A stretch of DNA of 43,147 nucleotides from Gemmatimonadota bacterium (GCA_003222035.1 QHUS01000096.1:1-43147); one strand, 5' to 3'. Positions 26,692-35,806 are shown, numbered from the stretch's first letter. Notes: generated by a model from the sequence alone, not told the origin. Program-made: numbers and translations.

Positions 26692-28155
26692 GTGAAAAAG
26701 CTGATCGGCGCCCTGCTCTTCGCGCTCCTCGTCCTCGCTGCCATCACGCTCGAGCGCACGCTGACGTTTCGTTCCCGCCAACCCCAGGTCGCAGGGGTAG
26801 CGGTCGAGCCCCTCGATACCACGGCGCTCGCTCAGCACCTCGCGGGCGCCCTGCGCTTCAAGACCATCTCGTATCAGGACTCGAGCCAGTTCGACGGGCG
26901 TCAGTTCGACGGCTTGCATCAGTACCTGCGCACCACGTTTCCGAAGCTCCACGCGGCGCTCAAGCTCGAGAAGGTCAACGGGTACGGCCTGCTGTACGAG
27001 TGGACCGGCTCGGATCCGGGTCTTGCCCCGATCGTGCTGCTCGCTCACCAGGACGTCGTGCCGGTCGAGCCCGGCACGGAGGGTCGCTGGACCGAGCCGC
27101 CGTTCGAGGGGAAGATCGCGGCCGGCTACGTGTGGGGTCGCGGCGCACTCGACGACAAAGGGAGCCTGGTCGCGATCCTCGAGGCCATCGAGCATCTGGT
27201 CGCGGGCGGCGCGCAGCCGCGCCGCACCGTCTATCTCGCGTTCGGCTACGACGAAGAAGTCGGTGGACGGCGCGGCGCCGCGCGCATCGCCGAGCTGCTC
27301 GCGTCCCGCAGCGTCCACCCGGAGTTCGTGCTCGACGAGGGCGGTGCCCTCACGACCGGACTCGTCACGGGCATCTCGGCCCCGGTGGCGCTCGTGGGAA
27401 TCGCGGAGAAGGGCTACGTGACGGTCTCGCTCACCGCGCAGGCCGAGGGTGGACACTCCTCCATGCCGCCACCGCAGACCGCCGTCGGCATCCTCGCCAC
27501 GGGGCTCACACGGCTCGAAGGTCAGCAGATGCCGCGGGCGATTCGCGGGCCGACGGCCGACATGTTCGACTACCTGGGTCCCGAGATGTCGTTCGGAGCG
27601 CGGCTCGTGATGGCGAACCGCTGGCTGTTCGGGGGGGTGCTCGCCGGCAGGTTCGGCGCGACGCCGCAGGGCAATGCGATGCTCCGTACCACGACCGCGC
27701 CGACGGTCTTGCAGGCGGGGGTGAAGGAGAACGTCCTGCCCTCGTCCGCGCGCGCGCTGGTGAACTTCCGCATCCTCCCGGGCGACAGTGTGGGCAGCGT
27801 GCTCGAGCACGTGCGGCGGGTGGTGCACGACTCGCGGATCACCGTCCAGGCGCTCGAGGAGACGCAAAGCAATCCATCCGGCGTTACGAGCGTGGATGCC
27901 GAGCCCTTCAAGCTCCTGGCCCGCACCATCCGGCAGGTGATACCCGAGGCGATCGTGAGCCCGTGGCTCGTCGTGGGCGCCACCGATTCGCGGCACTACG
28001 CACGCCTCACCCCCAACGTGCTCCGGTTCGTCGGCTCGAGCATCGGGGAGGGCGACCTGCGACGCGTGCACGGCACGGACGAGCGTGTCGGCGTGCGGGC
28101 ATACGCGGATGCCGTCCGTGTGTATCTGCAGCTCCTGAAGAACGCGGTTTTGTGA
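26692..28155 (+). CDS. M20-family metallopeptidase (carboxypeptidase S / PM20D1-like)
   Basis: A 487-residue zinc peptidase with an N-terminal membrane anchor (LIGALLFALLVLAAITL), so it acts at the periplasmic face. Metal-site segments are in order: LLAHQDVVPVEPG, GRGALDDKGSLVAI, FGYDEEVGG and FVLDEGGAL. ATDSRHYARL near the C-terminus carries the last His. The dimerisation (lid) domain lies at about residues 235-350. It would release an amino acid from peptides or N-acyl amino acids. The start is GTG followed by AAA AAG; the upstream 100 nt are shared with the divergent hydrolase. Confidence 0.92.
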   Translation: MKKLIGALLFALLVLAAITLERTLTFRSRQPQVAGVAVEPLDTTALAQHLAGALRFKTISYQDSSQFDGRQFDGLHQYLRTTFPKLHAALKLEKVNGYGLLYEWTGSDPGLAPIVLLAHQDVVPVEPGTEGRWTEPPFEGKIAAGYVWGRGALDDKGSLVAILEAIEHLVAGGAQPRRTVYLAFGYDEEVGGRRGAARIAELLASRSVHPEFVLDEGGALTTGLVTGISAPVALVGIAEKGYVTVSLTAQAEGGHSSMPPPQTAVGILATGLTRLEGQQMPRAIRGPTADMFDYLGPEMSFGARLVMANRWLFGGVLAGRFGATPQGNAMLRTTTAPTVLQAGVKENVLPSSARALVNFRILPGDSVGSVLEHVRRVVHDSRITVQALEETQSNPSGVTSVDAEPFKLLARTIRQVIPEAIVSPWLVVGATDSRHYARLTPNVLRFVGSSIGEGDLRRVHGTDERVGVRAYADAVRVYLQLLKNAVL

Positions 28156-28176
28156 CGCGGGGAGGGTACGTCTCGA

Positions 28177-28935
28177 TCAGGCGTGCAGTCGTGGCGTGTG
28201 GGCGGCACGCTGGACTGCGGCGGGGAGATCCGAGAGCGTTGCTTCAAAGCACTGCTGTCTGCGGTCAATTCCCCGTACGACCCCGATCGCCAGGAGTACC
28301 GCGACCGCCCCGACCAGGTTGACGACTATCCCCAGGTCGGTGACGTCGATCAGATCGGCGGGCGTCCCGGCCTGCCGGAGCAGCGACGGAACCGCGATCG
28401 CCAACCCTCCGTCGGCCAGGAAAATCCCCCACCACGCCGAGAGGAAGGAGGGCGCGGGGAGTTGGTCGTAGGCGTCGCGGTCGTTCATCGATTCGCTGCG
28501 GAGCCAGAGATCCTTCATCACCTGAAACGGACGCACCAGGTTGACGACGGGAATGAACCAGTACCCCACCGCACCTCTGCGGGTGAATCGCGACCGCTTC
28601 GAGCCCACGAGCGCAAGGTTGCCGTACGCGAGGCGCAGCCAGGCCAGCCACAGAACGGCAGTACCCGCGAATGCCGCGAGCGTGAGGAGTTCGACGCCGT
28701 GGCGTCGGGCATCGTGCGTAGCGGCTTCTTGAGGTGTGGGCGGCGCGCCCGCGGCCATGCGAACGAACATGGCGCGCTCGGACATGCGACAAGCGATCCC
28801 CCCGGCGTCGAGCGCCAGGAAGAGGAGCAGGAAGCAGGCCGTCCACCGCGCCAGCCGACGCTCGACGCGGCGTCCGTGGCTCAGGTCATCGCACATCGGC
28901 GCGTACCCCACGGCCTCGGGCGGGGCAATCCGCAT
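28177..28935 (-). CDS. DUF4328-like membrane protein
   Basis: A membrane protein of about 252 residues with four hydrophobic helices. The family segment RRGAVGYWFIPVVNLVRPFQ followed by VMKDLWLRSE identifies DUF4328, whose function is unknown. The start is uncertain: ATG 28935 (chosen) or ATG 28896. A longer frame to 29301 would run through the next gene on the opposite strand and is rejected. The 170 nt between this and the plus-strand gene at 29107 contain no other ORF that I can support. Confidence 0.75.
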   Translation of the reverse strand: MRIAPPEAVGYAPMCDDLSHGRRVERRLARWTACFLLLFLALDAGGIACRMSERAMFVRMAAGAPPTPQEAATHDARRHGVELLTLAAFAGTAVLWLAWLRLAYGNLALVGSKRSRFTRRGAVGYWFIPVVNLVRPFQVMKDLWLRSESMNDRDAYDQLPAPSFLSAWWGIFLADGGLAIAVPSLLRQAGTPADLIDVTDLGIVVNLVGAVAVLLAIGVVRGIDRRQQCFEATLSDLPAAVQRAAHTPRLHA

Positions 28936-29106
28936 GCCCTCCCCGCCCCGGCATCGGGCTCGGGCGTGCCGTAGCGACCTTGCAACGGCGCAGCCGGGAG
29001 CGCTGCCAGCCATGCCCGACGACCGTCGCGACAGTGCCCCACACCCGGCGTCTAGCGCAGCAGGCGCCCAAGCCCGACCGTATGTAAGGAAACCTGGAGG
29101 CGATCG

Positions 29107-29400
29107 ATGAAACGTCATCTTGCGGTATTGTCGGCGACGGCGCTGGCTCTTTGTGTCTTCGCGGGCATCACACTGACGGCAGACCAGCAGGCGAAGATCG
29201 ACTCGATCCAGAAACACTATCGCGAGCAGATGCCCTCGTTCACGCCTGGGAGCCCACCGGACTCGGCGACGCGGGAGCGCATCCGTGGCTTGTTCCGGCA
29301 CGAGATCGACGATTTCCGGGCCGTGCTGACTCCCGACCAGCAGCCCGTGTTCGACAAGAACGTCGCGGCGATACGCCAGCGGCGCGGCGGCGGACCCTGA
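29107..29400 (+). CDS. Small secreted protein, CpxP/Spy-like
   Basis: A 97-residue protein with a signal peptide (MKRHLAVLSATALALCVFAG). The mature part is helical and contains LTADQQAKIDSIQKHYREQM and, later, LTPDQQPVFDKN. These two 'LTxxQ' motifs mark the CpxP/Spy group of periplasmic chaperone or stress proteins. It is small for the family, so it may be a minimal version. A clear Shine-Dalgarno (GGAGG) precedes the ATG. It converges with the lipoprotein gene at 29416. Confidence 0.72.
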   Translation: MKRHLAVLSATALALCVFAGITLTADQQAKIDSIQKHYREQMPSFTPGSPPDSATRERIRGLFRHEIDDFRAVLTPDQQPVFDKNVAAIRQRRGGGP

Positions 29401-29415
29401 GCGAGCGGCGGCTCG

Positions 29416-30015
29416 TCAGATCCGTTGGAGGCTGATGATCTCCACGATTGGGCCGACCTGGTGGATCCCGTAGTCGTGCGTGAGCCTGGCCTCCAATAAG
29501 ACCCGCTGCCCATCTGTCTGGAAGTCCGAAGGCAGGCCGTTCTTCGGATCGTACGTCGTTCCGTCGTCGCCGCGGACGGCCCAGAACCCGCCCTCGAGGT
29601 CGTAGTGGCGCACTGTGCCAGTGACCCGAACCGTGTCCGACGGGGCTGAGAGGGACACGACCAAAGCCCGGATGCTGTCAGCGTGGAACGTGTCACCGGT
29701 CTCGGGCACGAGATGCCACCAGTATACGATCGCCTCGTGGGCGCCTGGCGCCCACCCGGCCACCGCCGTGTACGGAACCGTGGTCTCGGCTCCGACGGCG
29801 ACTTCGCGGCACTGCTCGGGGTCTACGCAGGGGGCCCAGTTGATCCGTGCGGCGGTTTCGCGCTCGACGGCAAAGAAGTACGCGGGCGCGCCGGAGTTAT
29901 TGACGATTCGCAGGCCGGTTGGTGCCACGGAGACGTCGAGCGTGCCGCCAACTGCGACGGGAGAGTTGCACGCGAGCGCCGCGAGGACGGCGAAGACGGC
30001 CAAGTACCGGTGCAT
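29416..30015 (-). CDS. Lipoprotein, unknown function
   Basis: A 199-residue protein with a lipobox (VLAALAC, Cys16). It has a beta-rich immunoglobulin-like segment (GTLDVSVAPTGLRIVNNSGA), a Cys pair in CVDPEQC and a C-terminal OB-like domain (RVTGTVRHYDLEGGFWAVRG). The later part HQVGPIVEIISL closes the last strand. I recognise no named family. TACAGT lies four nt before the ATG and could be a -10 element. Confidence 0.7.
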   Translation of the reverse strand: MHRYLAVFAVLAALACNSPVAVGGTLDVSVAPTGLRIVNNSGAPAYFFAVERETAARINWAPCVDPEQCREVAVGAETTVPYTAVAGWAPGAHEAIVYWWHLVPETGDTFHADSIRALVVSLSAPSDTVRVTGTVRHYDLEGGFWAVRGDDGTTYDPKNGLPSDFQTDGQRVLLEARLTHDYGIHQVGPIVEIISLQRI

Positions 30016-30064
30016 GGTGACTGTAGATGATGCACCGAGAGCCCGTTTCGTGACAAGGTGTCGC

Positions 30065-30085
30065 GCCCGCGCGGCACGCGCGGGC
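30065..30085. terminator. GC hairpin at the end of the permease gene
   Basis: GCCCGCGCG-GCA-CGCGCGGGC is a perfect 9-bp stem with a 3-nt loop, starting at the stop codon of the minus-strand permease. No T-run follows, so it is at best a Rho-assisted or mRNA-stabilising element. Confidence 0.4.
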
Positions 30086-31926
30086 TAGCCCTGGGCGCTG
30101 ACGAGCTGAACCGGCGTGGCCCGCGCCACGTGCCACGCTGGAAGCAAGGCACCGGCACCAGTGACCGCCAGCAGCAGCGGCGCCGATCGCAAGGCGAGCT
30201 GGACATCCCACACCGGCAAGCCCGGAACGATTGCAGCGAGCGCACCCCACAACATCACCCCGCACCACAGACCGATCGCTATCCCACCCAGCGCAACGCC
30301 GGCTGCCCGCAGCCCAAGGAACCAGAAGATGTCGCGCCGACGCGCGCCCACCGCGCGACGCAGTCCGAACTCGTACCACAACGACGCGACCCACAGTCGC
30401 ATGACTACGAACGTCCCCAGCGTCGCCACCGCCAGGATCGCCCATCCTTCCGCGCGAAACAGCCGCTCGAACCAGCGAAGTGGCGCGACCTCGGCCGCCA
30501 GCATACCGCGCGCGGTGGCCGGCACGACGCGCGTGGCGGTGCCTGCAAAGGTGCGTCGGATGGCTGCCTCGGCGACGACGCCCGCACCCGCGTCGCCCTG
30601 CGCCGGCACGGAGAGGTCGACGGAGCGGGCCGGATGCTGCAGCACCGACAGGTAGACCGCGAAGGGTGGTTGGAGGCCGCTGCCGAAGCTCACGGGAGAG
30701 CGATCTCCCACGACGCCGACGACGGTGTACCACTCGCCGCGCTCCCGCTGAACGAGAATCTTTCGGCCGACCGCCCGTCCTTCCTCGAAGTGCTGCAGCG
30801 CCAGCGCGCGATTCACAACCGCCACCCGACCCGTGTTCCACCGGTCGGCGGTTGTGATGATGCGACCCGCCATCGCGGTGAGGCCCAGCACGCGGAAGGT
30901 GTCCGAGCTCACGAGGTAGTGAGTCGCGGGCACCTCGTGCAGCGGCCGGGCGAGGCCGCCTTGTGCGCAGTTGCCGCAGTCGGTGATCACGACATCGCCC
31001 ATGCCCGATCCCACCAGAGTGCCGGGGCTGGCCAGGCTCGCCCCGTCGATCGCCTTCAACAGTCGCGTGTACTGCTCGGCCCGAGCCTCCAGTGGCGCCT
31101 CGGGTGCGGTGATTTCAAAAACCGTTCCGTTCAGGCGTTGCCCCCCCCCGCCTGCCATGAGCGGCCTCGCCTGGCGCTGCAGCAACGCCGCCGCTGTGAG
31201 GGCCGTGAGACTCAGTCCGAGCTGCAGCGCCGGAACGATCAAGGGGAGCGGGTGGCCTCCCGCGCGCGGCAGCGGTGAAGATCGCCGGTGCCACGTCAGC
31301 GGCAACGCGGCGCCCGCGAAGATCGCGGCCAGTGTCGCGCCGACTCCGAGGACGGCGGCGGAGCGGCTGGCTGGTCCTACGCCCCCGGGCCAGGCTGCCA
31401 AGGCGCTCCGTGCCGCCATCGCCCCCGCGACGCCACCGAGCAGCAGTGCCGCGGCCGCGATCGCTCCGCCCTCGAGCAGCGTCGATGCGAGGAGCAGCCT
31501 GCCCGTGCCTCCAACGGCTCGCCGCAGGCTGAATTCCGGCGCGCGCCCCGAAGCGCGGACGATGGAGAGCGAGAGGATCGTCAGCCCGGCTACTGCGACC
31601 ACGCCGGTCGCCACCCCCAGCAGCAGCTCGACGAGCGTTACGAGAGCGGTGCGCCGAAGGCCCGTGGGGCTCCACGCCAACGTGCTCCACACCATCCCGA
31701 GGTCATGACCCCGCCATGACGGGAGATCGAGCCGCGTCGCGAAGCCGGTTCCGCCAGACGCGACGAGCGCCGTGACCGGCAAGAGGGCGGCGAGCGCCAC
31801 CGCGGACGCGGTTGCGAGGAGGAGGCACGTTCCCCAATATGCGCGCAGGCCCCAGAGCGCCGGTCCGACGATGGACCGTACAGTCGCGACGGGATCGAGC
31901 CGGCGGGGTGCCATGTGTGCGGGCAC
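30085..31926 (-). CDS. FtsX/MacB-like ABC transporter permease (ADOP type)
   Basis: A 613-residue membrane protein. An N-terminal helix precedes an FtsX-like block of four helices. Next come a periplasmic MacB-type domain (about residues 275-475: YLVSSDTFRVLGLTAMAGRI, VVGVVGDRSPVSFGSG) and a second FtsX block, which ends GALLPAWHVARATPVQLV. This layout is that of large predicted permeases common in Acidobacteria and Gemmatimonadota. No ATPase or adaptor gene lies next to it, so its partner is elsewhere. The start is GTG 31926 or ATG 31914. It has a C9 run at 31141-31149 encoding four Gly. It is divergent from mrp. Confidence 0.82.
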   Translation of the reverse strand: MPAHMAPRRLDPVATVRSIVGPALWGLRAYWGTCLLLATASAVALAALLPVTALVASGGTGFATRLDLPSWRGHDLGMVWSTLAWSPTGLRRTALVTLVELLLGVATGVVAVAGLTILSLSIVRASGRAPEFSLRRAVGGTGRLLLASTLLEGGAIAAAALLLGGVAGAMAARSALAAWPGGVGPASRSAAVLGVGATLAAIFAGAALPLTWHRRSSPLPRAGGHPLPLIVPALQLGLSLTALTAAALLQRQARPLMAGGGGQRLNGTVFEITAPEAPLEARAEQYTRLLKAIDGASLASPGTLVGSGMGDVVITDCGNCAQGGLARPLHEVPATHYLVSSDTFRVLGLTAMAGRIITTADRWNTGRVAVVNRALALQHFEEGRAVGRKILVQRERGEWYTVVGVVGDRSPVSFGSGLQPPFAVYLSVLQHPARSVDLSVPAQGDAGAGVVAEAAIRRTFAGTATRVVPATARGMLAAEVAPLRWFERLFRAEGWAILAVATLGTFVVMRLWVASLWYEFGLRRAVGARRRDIFWFLGLRAAGVALGGIAIGLWCGVMLWGALAAIVPGLPVWDVQLALRSAPLLLAVTGAGALLPAWHVARATPVQLVSAQG

Positions 31927-31995
31927 GGAGAGCGATCGCCTGGGAGCGGAAGTCTCCGGAACTTATGCAGGCGCACCACAACTATCGAGGCCCGT

Positions 31996-32001
31996 TACCT
32001 T
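31996..32001 (+). promoter_or_regulatory. -10 element TACCTT, leaderless start of mrp
   Basis: TACCTT is followed by 6 nt and the GTG at 32008. It supports this start over the longer frame from 31915. Confidence 0.45.
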
Positions 32002-32007
32002 ACTAGT

Positions 32008-33105
32008 GTGGCCGCTTCCGAAACTCTCCAGGCGCGCGTCGAGCGCGCGTTGGCGCAGCTGACGAACCCGCGCAGCGGTACCGACGTCGTCACGGCGGGC
32101 ATGGTGAAGGATCTCGCCGTGGACCCGGGTGGGACGGTCACGCTCACGTTCCTGCTCGGCAGCGACGATCCCGGATCCCTGGCCCGCGCGGTCCGGAAGG
32201 CCGTCCAAGCGGTCGACGGGGTCACCGCGGTCCGCGTCAACCTCACCGACGCCGGCGGTGGAGCGGCGGCTACCGCTTCCCGCCAAGCCGCTCCCCGTCC
32301 CGGCCCGGGCTCGGTCCCGCCACCTCCGACGCCGGTCGATTTCCCCCACCTCGGACGCATCCTGGCGATTTCGTCGGGCAAGGGCGGTGTGGGGAAGTCC
32401 ACGGTTGCCGCGAACCTGGCGGTCGCGCTGGCACGCGCGGGCCACCGCGTCGGCCTCATGGACGCCGACATCTACGGGCCGAACATCCCCCGGATGATGG
32501 GCGTCGACCGGAAGCCGGAGGTGCGGGGGGGCAAGATTCAGCCGCTCGAAGCGCACGGCGTGAAGCTCATTTCGCTCGCCCTCATCGTCGAGCGGGACGC
32601 GCCCGCGATCTGGCGCGGGCCCATCATCATGAAGGTGATCCAACAGTTCGTACGCGACGTCGACTGGGGCGAGCTCGACTACTTTCTGGTCGATCTACCG
32701 CCGGGCACCGGAGACGCACAGCTCTCGCTCGCCCAGACCGTGCACATCCGTGCGGCGATTATCGTCACCACTCCGCAGGAGGTGGCGGTGGGTGACTCGC
32801 TGCGCGGCGCCAAGATGTTCGAGCGGGTCGGCGTGCCGGTGCTGGGCGTAGTCGAGAACATGAGCTACTTCGTGTGCCCGCATTGCGGTGAGCGCACTGA
32901 GATCTTCCTGGCGGGAGGCGGCTCCAGGCTCGCCGACGAGCTCGGCGTCCCCCTGCTCGGCCAGGTACCGCTCCAGGCCCGCCTGCCCGATCTGGCCGAC
33001 GCGGGCCGGCCGGTGGTGGCGGCCGATGCGGGCTCGCCCGCCGCGCAGGCGCTCGATGCCGTCGCCCGTCGTGTAAGCGACGCGCTCGCTGCTCTCCCGC
33101 GCTGA
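32008..33105 (+). CDS. apbC: Mrp/ApbC iron-sulfur cluster carrier ATPase
   Basis: A 365-residue protein with an N-terminal MIP18/DUF59 domain (about 1-80: RSGTDVVTAGMVKDLAVDP) followed by the P-loop ATPase domain. It has the deviant Walker A SSGKGGVGKSTVAANLA, then LMDADIYGPNIPRMMG and LVDLPPGTGDAQLSL. The Cys pair for cluster binding is in YFVCPHCGERTEIF. Such proteins hold and hand over [4Fe-4S] clusters. The start at GTG 32008 fits the TACCTT element six nt before. The stop is 2 nt before the TPR-like gene. Confidence 0.95.
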   Translation: MAASETLQARVERALAQLTNPRSGTDVVTAGMVKDLAVDPGGTVTLTFLLGSDDPGSLARAVRKAVQAVDGVTAVRVNLTDAGGGAAATASRQAAPRPGPGSVPPPPTPVDFPHLGRILAISSGKGGVGKSTVAANLAVALARAGHRVGLMDADIYGPNIPRMMGVDRKPEVRGGKIQPLEAHGVKLISLALIVERDAPAIWRGPIIMKVIQQFVRDVDWGELDYFLVDLPPGTGDAQLSLAQTVHIRAAIIVTTPQEVAVGDSLRGAKMFERVGVPVLGVVENMSYFVCPHCGERTEIFLAGGGSRLADELGVPLLGQVPLQARLPDLADAGRPVVAADAGSPAAQALDAVARRVSDALAALPR

Positions 33106-33107
33106 CC

Positions 33108-33872
33108 GTGCGGCTGCTCCTCGCCGCGCTTTCGCTGCTGCAGCAGCCCCGCGTGGAGCGCCCGGACGTGCGCGCCGGGCTTGACACGCTCTACGGCGGC
33201 GGTTTCCCCGCTGCCGCGGCGTACTTCGCGGAGCTCGCGGCCCGAGATTCGCTGGACCCGGCCCCGGTGACGTTCGAAGCGAGCGCCTACATCTGGTGGG
33301 CCGCCGCGCTCGAAAACGATGCCTACGAAACGGCGCGTATCGACTCCCTGCTGGACCTCGGGATCGCGCGCGCCCGCGCCGCAGCGCCGGGACCGGCCCG
33401 CGACTTCTGGCTCGGGACGGCGCTCGGCTACCGTGCGCGCCAGCGCGACCTCCACGGGCACTCCTGGAGCGCGGCCCACGACGGCAAAGCGATGCGCGAT
33501 GCGTACGCTCGCGTCCTCGCCGTGGATTCGAGCTGTGCGGACTGTTACCTGGGACTCGGCGTGTACCAGTATGGTCTGGCGCGCGCAGGCGCCCTCGCGC
33601 GCTTCGTCGCGAAAATCGTCGGACTCGGGAGCGGCGACGCGGAGCAGGGGATCGACTACATCCGTCGCGCCGCGACCACGGGAGACCTCGCCAGAGTCGA
33701 AGCCGGCTGGGTGTTGGCCGCGGCGCTGGTGCGCGAGGCCGCGCGCGATCGGGAGCGGCGCACCGCGCTCGAGCGGGACGCCCGCGACGAGGTGACTCGA
33801 CTCGCGGCGCGCTATGCCGGGAATCCGGTGTTCCAGCGCTTCCTGCGGGACGTCCCTGCGCATTCGCCCTGA
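33108..33872 (+). CDS. TPR-like protein, unknown function
   Basis: A 254-residue protein with a short hydrophobic N-terminus (MRLLLAALSLL) that may be a signal. It is built of paired helices (GLDTLYGGGFPAAAAYFAEL; CADCYLGLGVYQYGLARAGA; GDAEQGIDYIRRAATTGDL), typical tetratricopeptide-like repeats. A Cys pair lies in SSCADC. Related proteins in this group of bacteria are mostly uncharacterised. It begins with GTG 2 nt after mrp, so it is co-transcribed with it. Confidence 0.72.
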   Translation: MRLLLAALSLLQQPRVERPDVRAGLDTLYGGGFPAAAAYFAELAARDSLDPAPVTFEASAYIWWAAALENDAYETARIDSLLDLGIARARAAAPGPARDFWLGTALGYRARQRDLHGHSWSAAHDGKAMRDAYARVLAVDSSCADCYLGLGVYQYGLARAGALARFVAKIVGLGSGDAEQGIDYIRRAATTGDLARVEAGWVLAAALVREAARDRERRTALERDARDEVTRLAARYAGNPVFQRFLRDVPAHSP

Positions 33873-33941
33873 TAAGGGTGACGACGGTCACAACGCCCCC
33901 TGTTGCAGACGCGCAACTCTATCATTTCTTTTTGAATTTCT

Positions 33942-33947
33942 TACCAT
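33942..33947 (+). promoter_or_regulatory. -10 element TACCAT, leaderless start
   Basis: TACCAT lies 6 nt before the ATG at 33954. The region from about 33918 to 33948 is unusually AT-rich for this window, as expected for a promoter. Confidence 0.4.
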
Positions 33948-33953
33948 TGCGGC

Positions 33954-34337
33954 ATGGTAGCACACTTGGGGGCGGCGTTGCCCGACCCGCAGTGGGCGCG
34001 GTTGCAGGTCGACATGAATTGTCGAGTGCGCCGAGGTGCGTGGTATCGGGTGGCGGATTTGACGCCTGCGGAAGCGAGGCTCGACGTCAACCGCGAGCAG
34101 ATCCCTGTGCCGCGCGCGTCCCTGAAAATCGTTTCGGCACCGCCCCAGTACTGGACGATCGTCGCCCGCCCGCGCGATGCGAGAAGCCTGCCCGTGCAAT
34201 GGGGCGACAAGTACGTCGTGTGCCCCGGCTGCCGCAACCGCATGGAGTTGAAAGGCGCGCCGCACACGATGCGCTGCGCCCGGTGCGAGTGCGTCTTCCG
34301 CGTCGGGTGGGAAGAGTGGTTCATCGGAGTAGGCTGA
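33954..34337 (+). CDS. Zinc-ribbon protein, unknown function
   Basis: A 127-residue soluble protein. The C-terminal 45 residues form a four-Cys zinc ribbon (VVCPGCRNRMEL and MRCARCECVFRVGW). The N-terminal part, with VRRGAWYRVADLTPAEARLD, is basic and unassigned. I recognise no family. It has its own AT-rich promoter region. Confidence 0.7.
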   Translation: MVAHLGAALPDPQWARLQVDMNCRVRRGAWYRVADLTPAEARLDVNREQIPVPRASLKIVSAPPQYWTIVARPRDARSLPVQWGDKYVVCPGCRNRMELKGAPHTMRCARCECVFRVGWEEWFIGVG

Positions 34338-34420
34338 GCATTACCGTTCCACCAGTTGCATCATCCTTGTAGAGCCTGTCGAAGGCGCGCGCCCCGCCGT
34401 CTCGAGACACTGGGGACTGG

Positions 34421-35806
34421 ATGATCCAGTCGCGATTGCTCAGACGTCTGAGGTTGCTCGCCGCCCTCACGGCCGCCTACGTCATCGCCGGCAAGCTCGG
34501 GTTGGAGGTGGCGTACGTGCACCCCAGCGCGACGCCGGTGTGGCCGCCTTCGGGGCTCGCGCTCGCGGCCGTGCTGTTGGCGGGCTACGACGTGTGGCCG
34601 GCGATTCTCGCCGGCGCCTTTCTTGTCAACATCACCACGGCGGGCTCGGTGGCAACCTCCGCCGCGATCGCGGCCGGCAACACCCTCGAGGCGTTGCTCG
34701 GCGCGTACCTCGTGAACCGGTTCGCCCGTGGTGCGCGGGCGTGCGAGCGCGCGCGGGACGCGTTCAAGCTCGCGGCACTCGCCGGATTGGTCAGCACCAC
34801 CGTGAGCGCCACCGCCGGTGTCGTCACGCTCTCATTGGGTGGGTTCGCCCGCTGGGTGGACTTTGGGTCCATCTGGTGGACCTGGTGGCTCGGCGATGCC
34901 GTGAGCGACCTGGTGGTGGCGCCCGCGATCCTGCTCTGGGGCACTCACCCGCGCATCCGGTGGTCGCGCCGCCAGGTAATGGAAGGGGCGGGTCTGCTCG
35001 CGTGTCTCGTGGTTGTAGGCATCGCCGTTTTCGACGGCCTCGTCCCCTGGCGTCAGGGGCACTATCCCCTGGAGTTCCTGTGCACGCCGGTTCTGCTGTG
35101 GGCGGCGTTCCGATTCGAGCAGCGCGGGGCGGCCACCGCGGTCGTGGTGCTGGCGGGCATCGCGGTCTGGGGAACCTTGCGGGGGTTCGGGCCGTTCGCC
35201 CGGCCGTCTTTCAACGAGTCTCTGCTCCTGCTGCAGGCGTTTCTCGGCGCCTCGGGCGTGATGACCCTCGTGCTCGCGGCGGCAGTGGGGGAGCGAGCGG
35301 AGGCCGTCGACCGGTTGCGCCGGCTCGCCGTCAGCGATCCGCTCACGGGGCTCGCCAACTACCGCCAGCTCGCGCAAGCGCTCGACGCCGAGATCCGGCG
35401 ATCGTCCCGGACCGAGCGACCGTTCGCGGTGGTGCTGCTGGACCTGGATCACCTCAAGACGATCAACGATCGGCACGGGCACTTGATCGGCAGTCTCGCG
35501 CTGCGGCGGGTGGCGGAGAACCTCCTCGGCTCGTGCCGCGCGATCGATACCGCCGCTCGGTTCGGCGGCGACGAGTTCGCGCTCGTCCTGCCCGAGACCG
35601 GGGATGCGGCGGCGTGGCACGTGGCCCGGCGCGTCGCCGAGCGGGTGGCCGGCGACGGCGAGCAGCCGCCGGTCTCGGTGAGCATCGGCGTCGCCGTGCA
35701 CCCGCGCGACGGGGCCACACTGGAAGCGCTCTTGAATGCGGCGGACCGCTCGCTGTACGACAGCAAGGCGCGCCGCCGCCGCGCCGTCCCTCACCCCGCG
35801 CGTTGA
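34421..35806 (+). CDS. MASE1-GGDEF diguanylate cyclase
   Basis: A 461-residue protein. The first ~290 residues are a MASE1 membrane sensor with about eight helices and the family signature ATPVWPPSGLALAAVLLAG. The cyclase domain follows: SDPLTGLANYRQL, VVLLDLDHLKTINDRHGH and RFGGDEFALVLPE. An RxxD inhibitory site (R-A-I-D) is five residues before the motif. It is expected to make c-di-GMP under control of an unknown signal. Its stop codon overlaps the -35 box of the MATE gene. Confidence 0.93.
   Translation: MIQSRLLRRLRLLAALTAAYVIAGKLGLEVAYVHPSATPVWPPSGLALAAVLLAGYDVWPAILAGAFLVNITTAGSVATSAAIAAGNTLEALLGAYLVNRFARGARACERARDAFKLAALAGLVSTTVSATAGVVTLSLGGFARWVDFGSIWWTWWLGDAVSDLVVAPAILLWGTHPRIRWSRRQVMEGAGLLACLVVVGIAVFDGLVPWRQGHYPLEFLCTPVLLWAAFRFEQRGAATAVVVLAGIAVWGTLRGFGPFARPSFNESLLLLQAFLGASGVMTLVLAAAVGERAEAVDRLRRLAVSDPLTGLANYRQLAQALDAEIRRSSRTERPFAVVLLDLDHLKTINDRHGHLIGSLALRRVAENLLGSCRAIDTAARFGGDEFALVLPETGDAAAWHVARRVAERVAGDGEQPPVSVSIGVAVHPRDGATLEALLNAADRSLYDSKARRRRAVPHPAR

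Noticed and set aside
26599-28071. 490-codon open frame opposite the M20 peptidase
   Set aside because: Same shadow composition; covers an enzyme with all motifs on the plus strand.
28936-29301. Extension of the DUF4328-like gene to 29301
   Set aside because: Would overlap the CpxP/Spy-like gene on the other strand; the added residues show no conservation.
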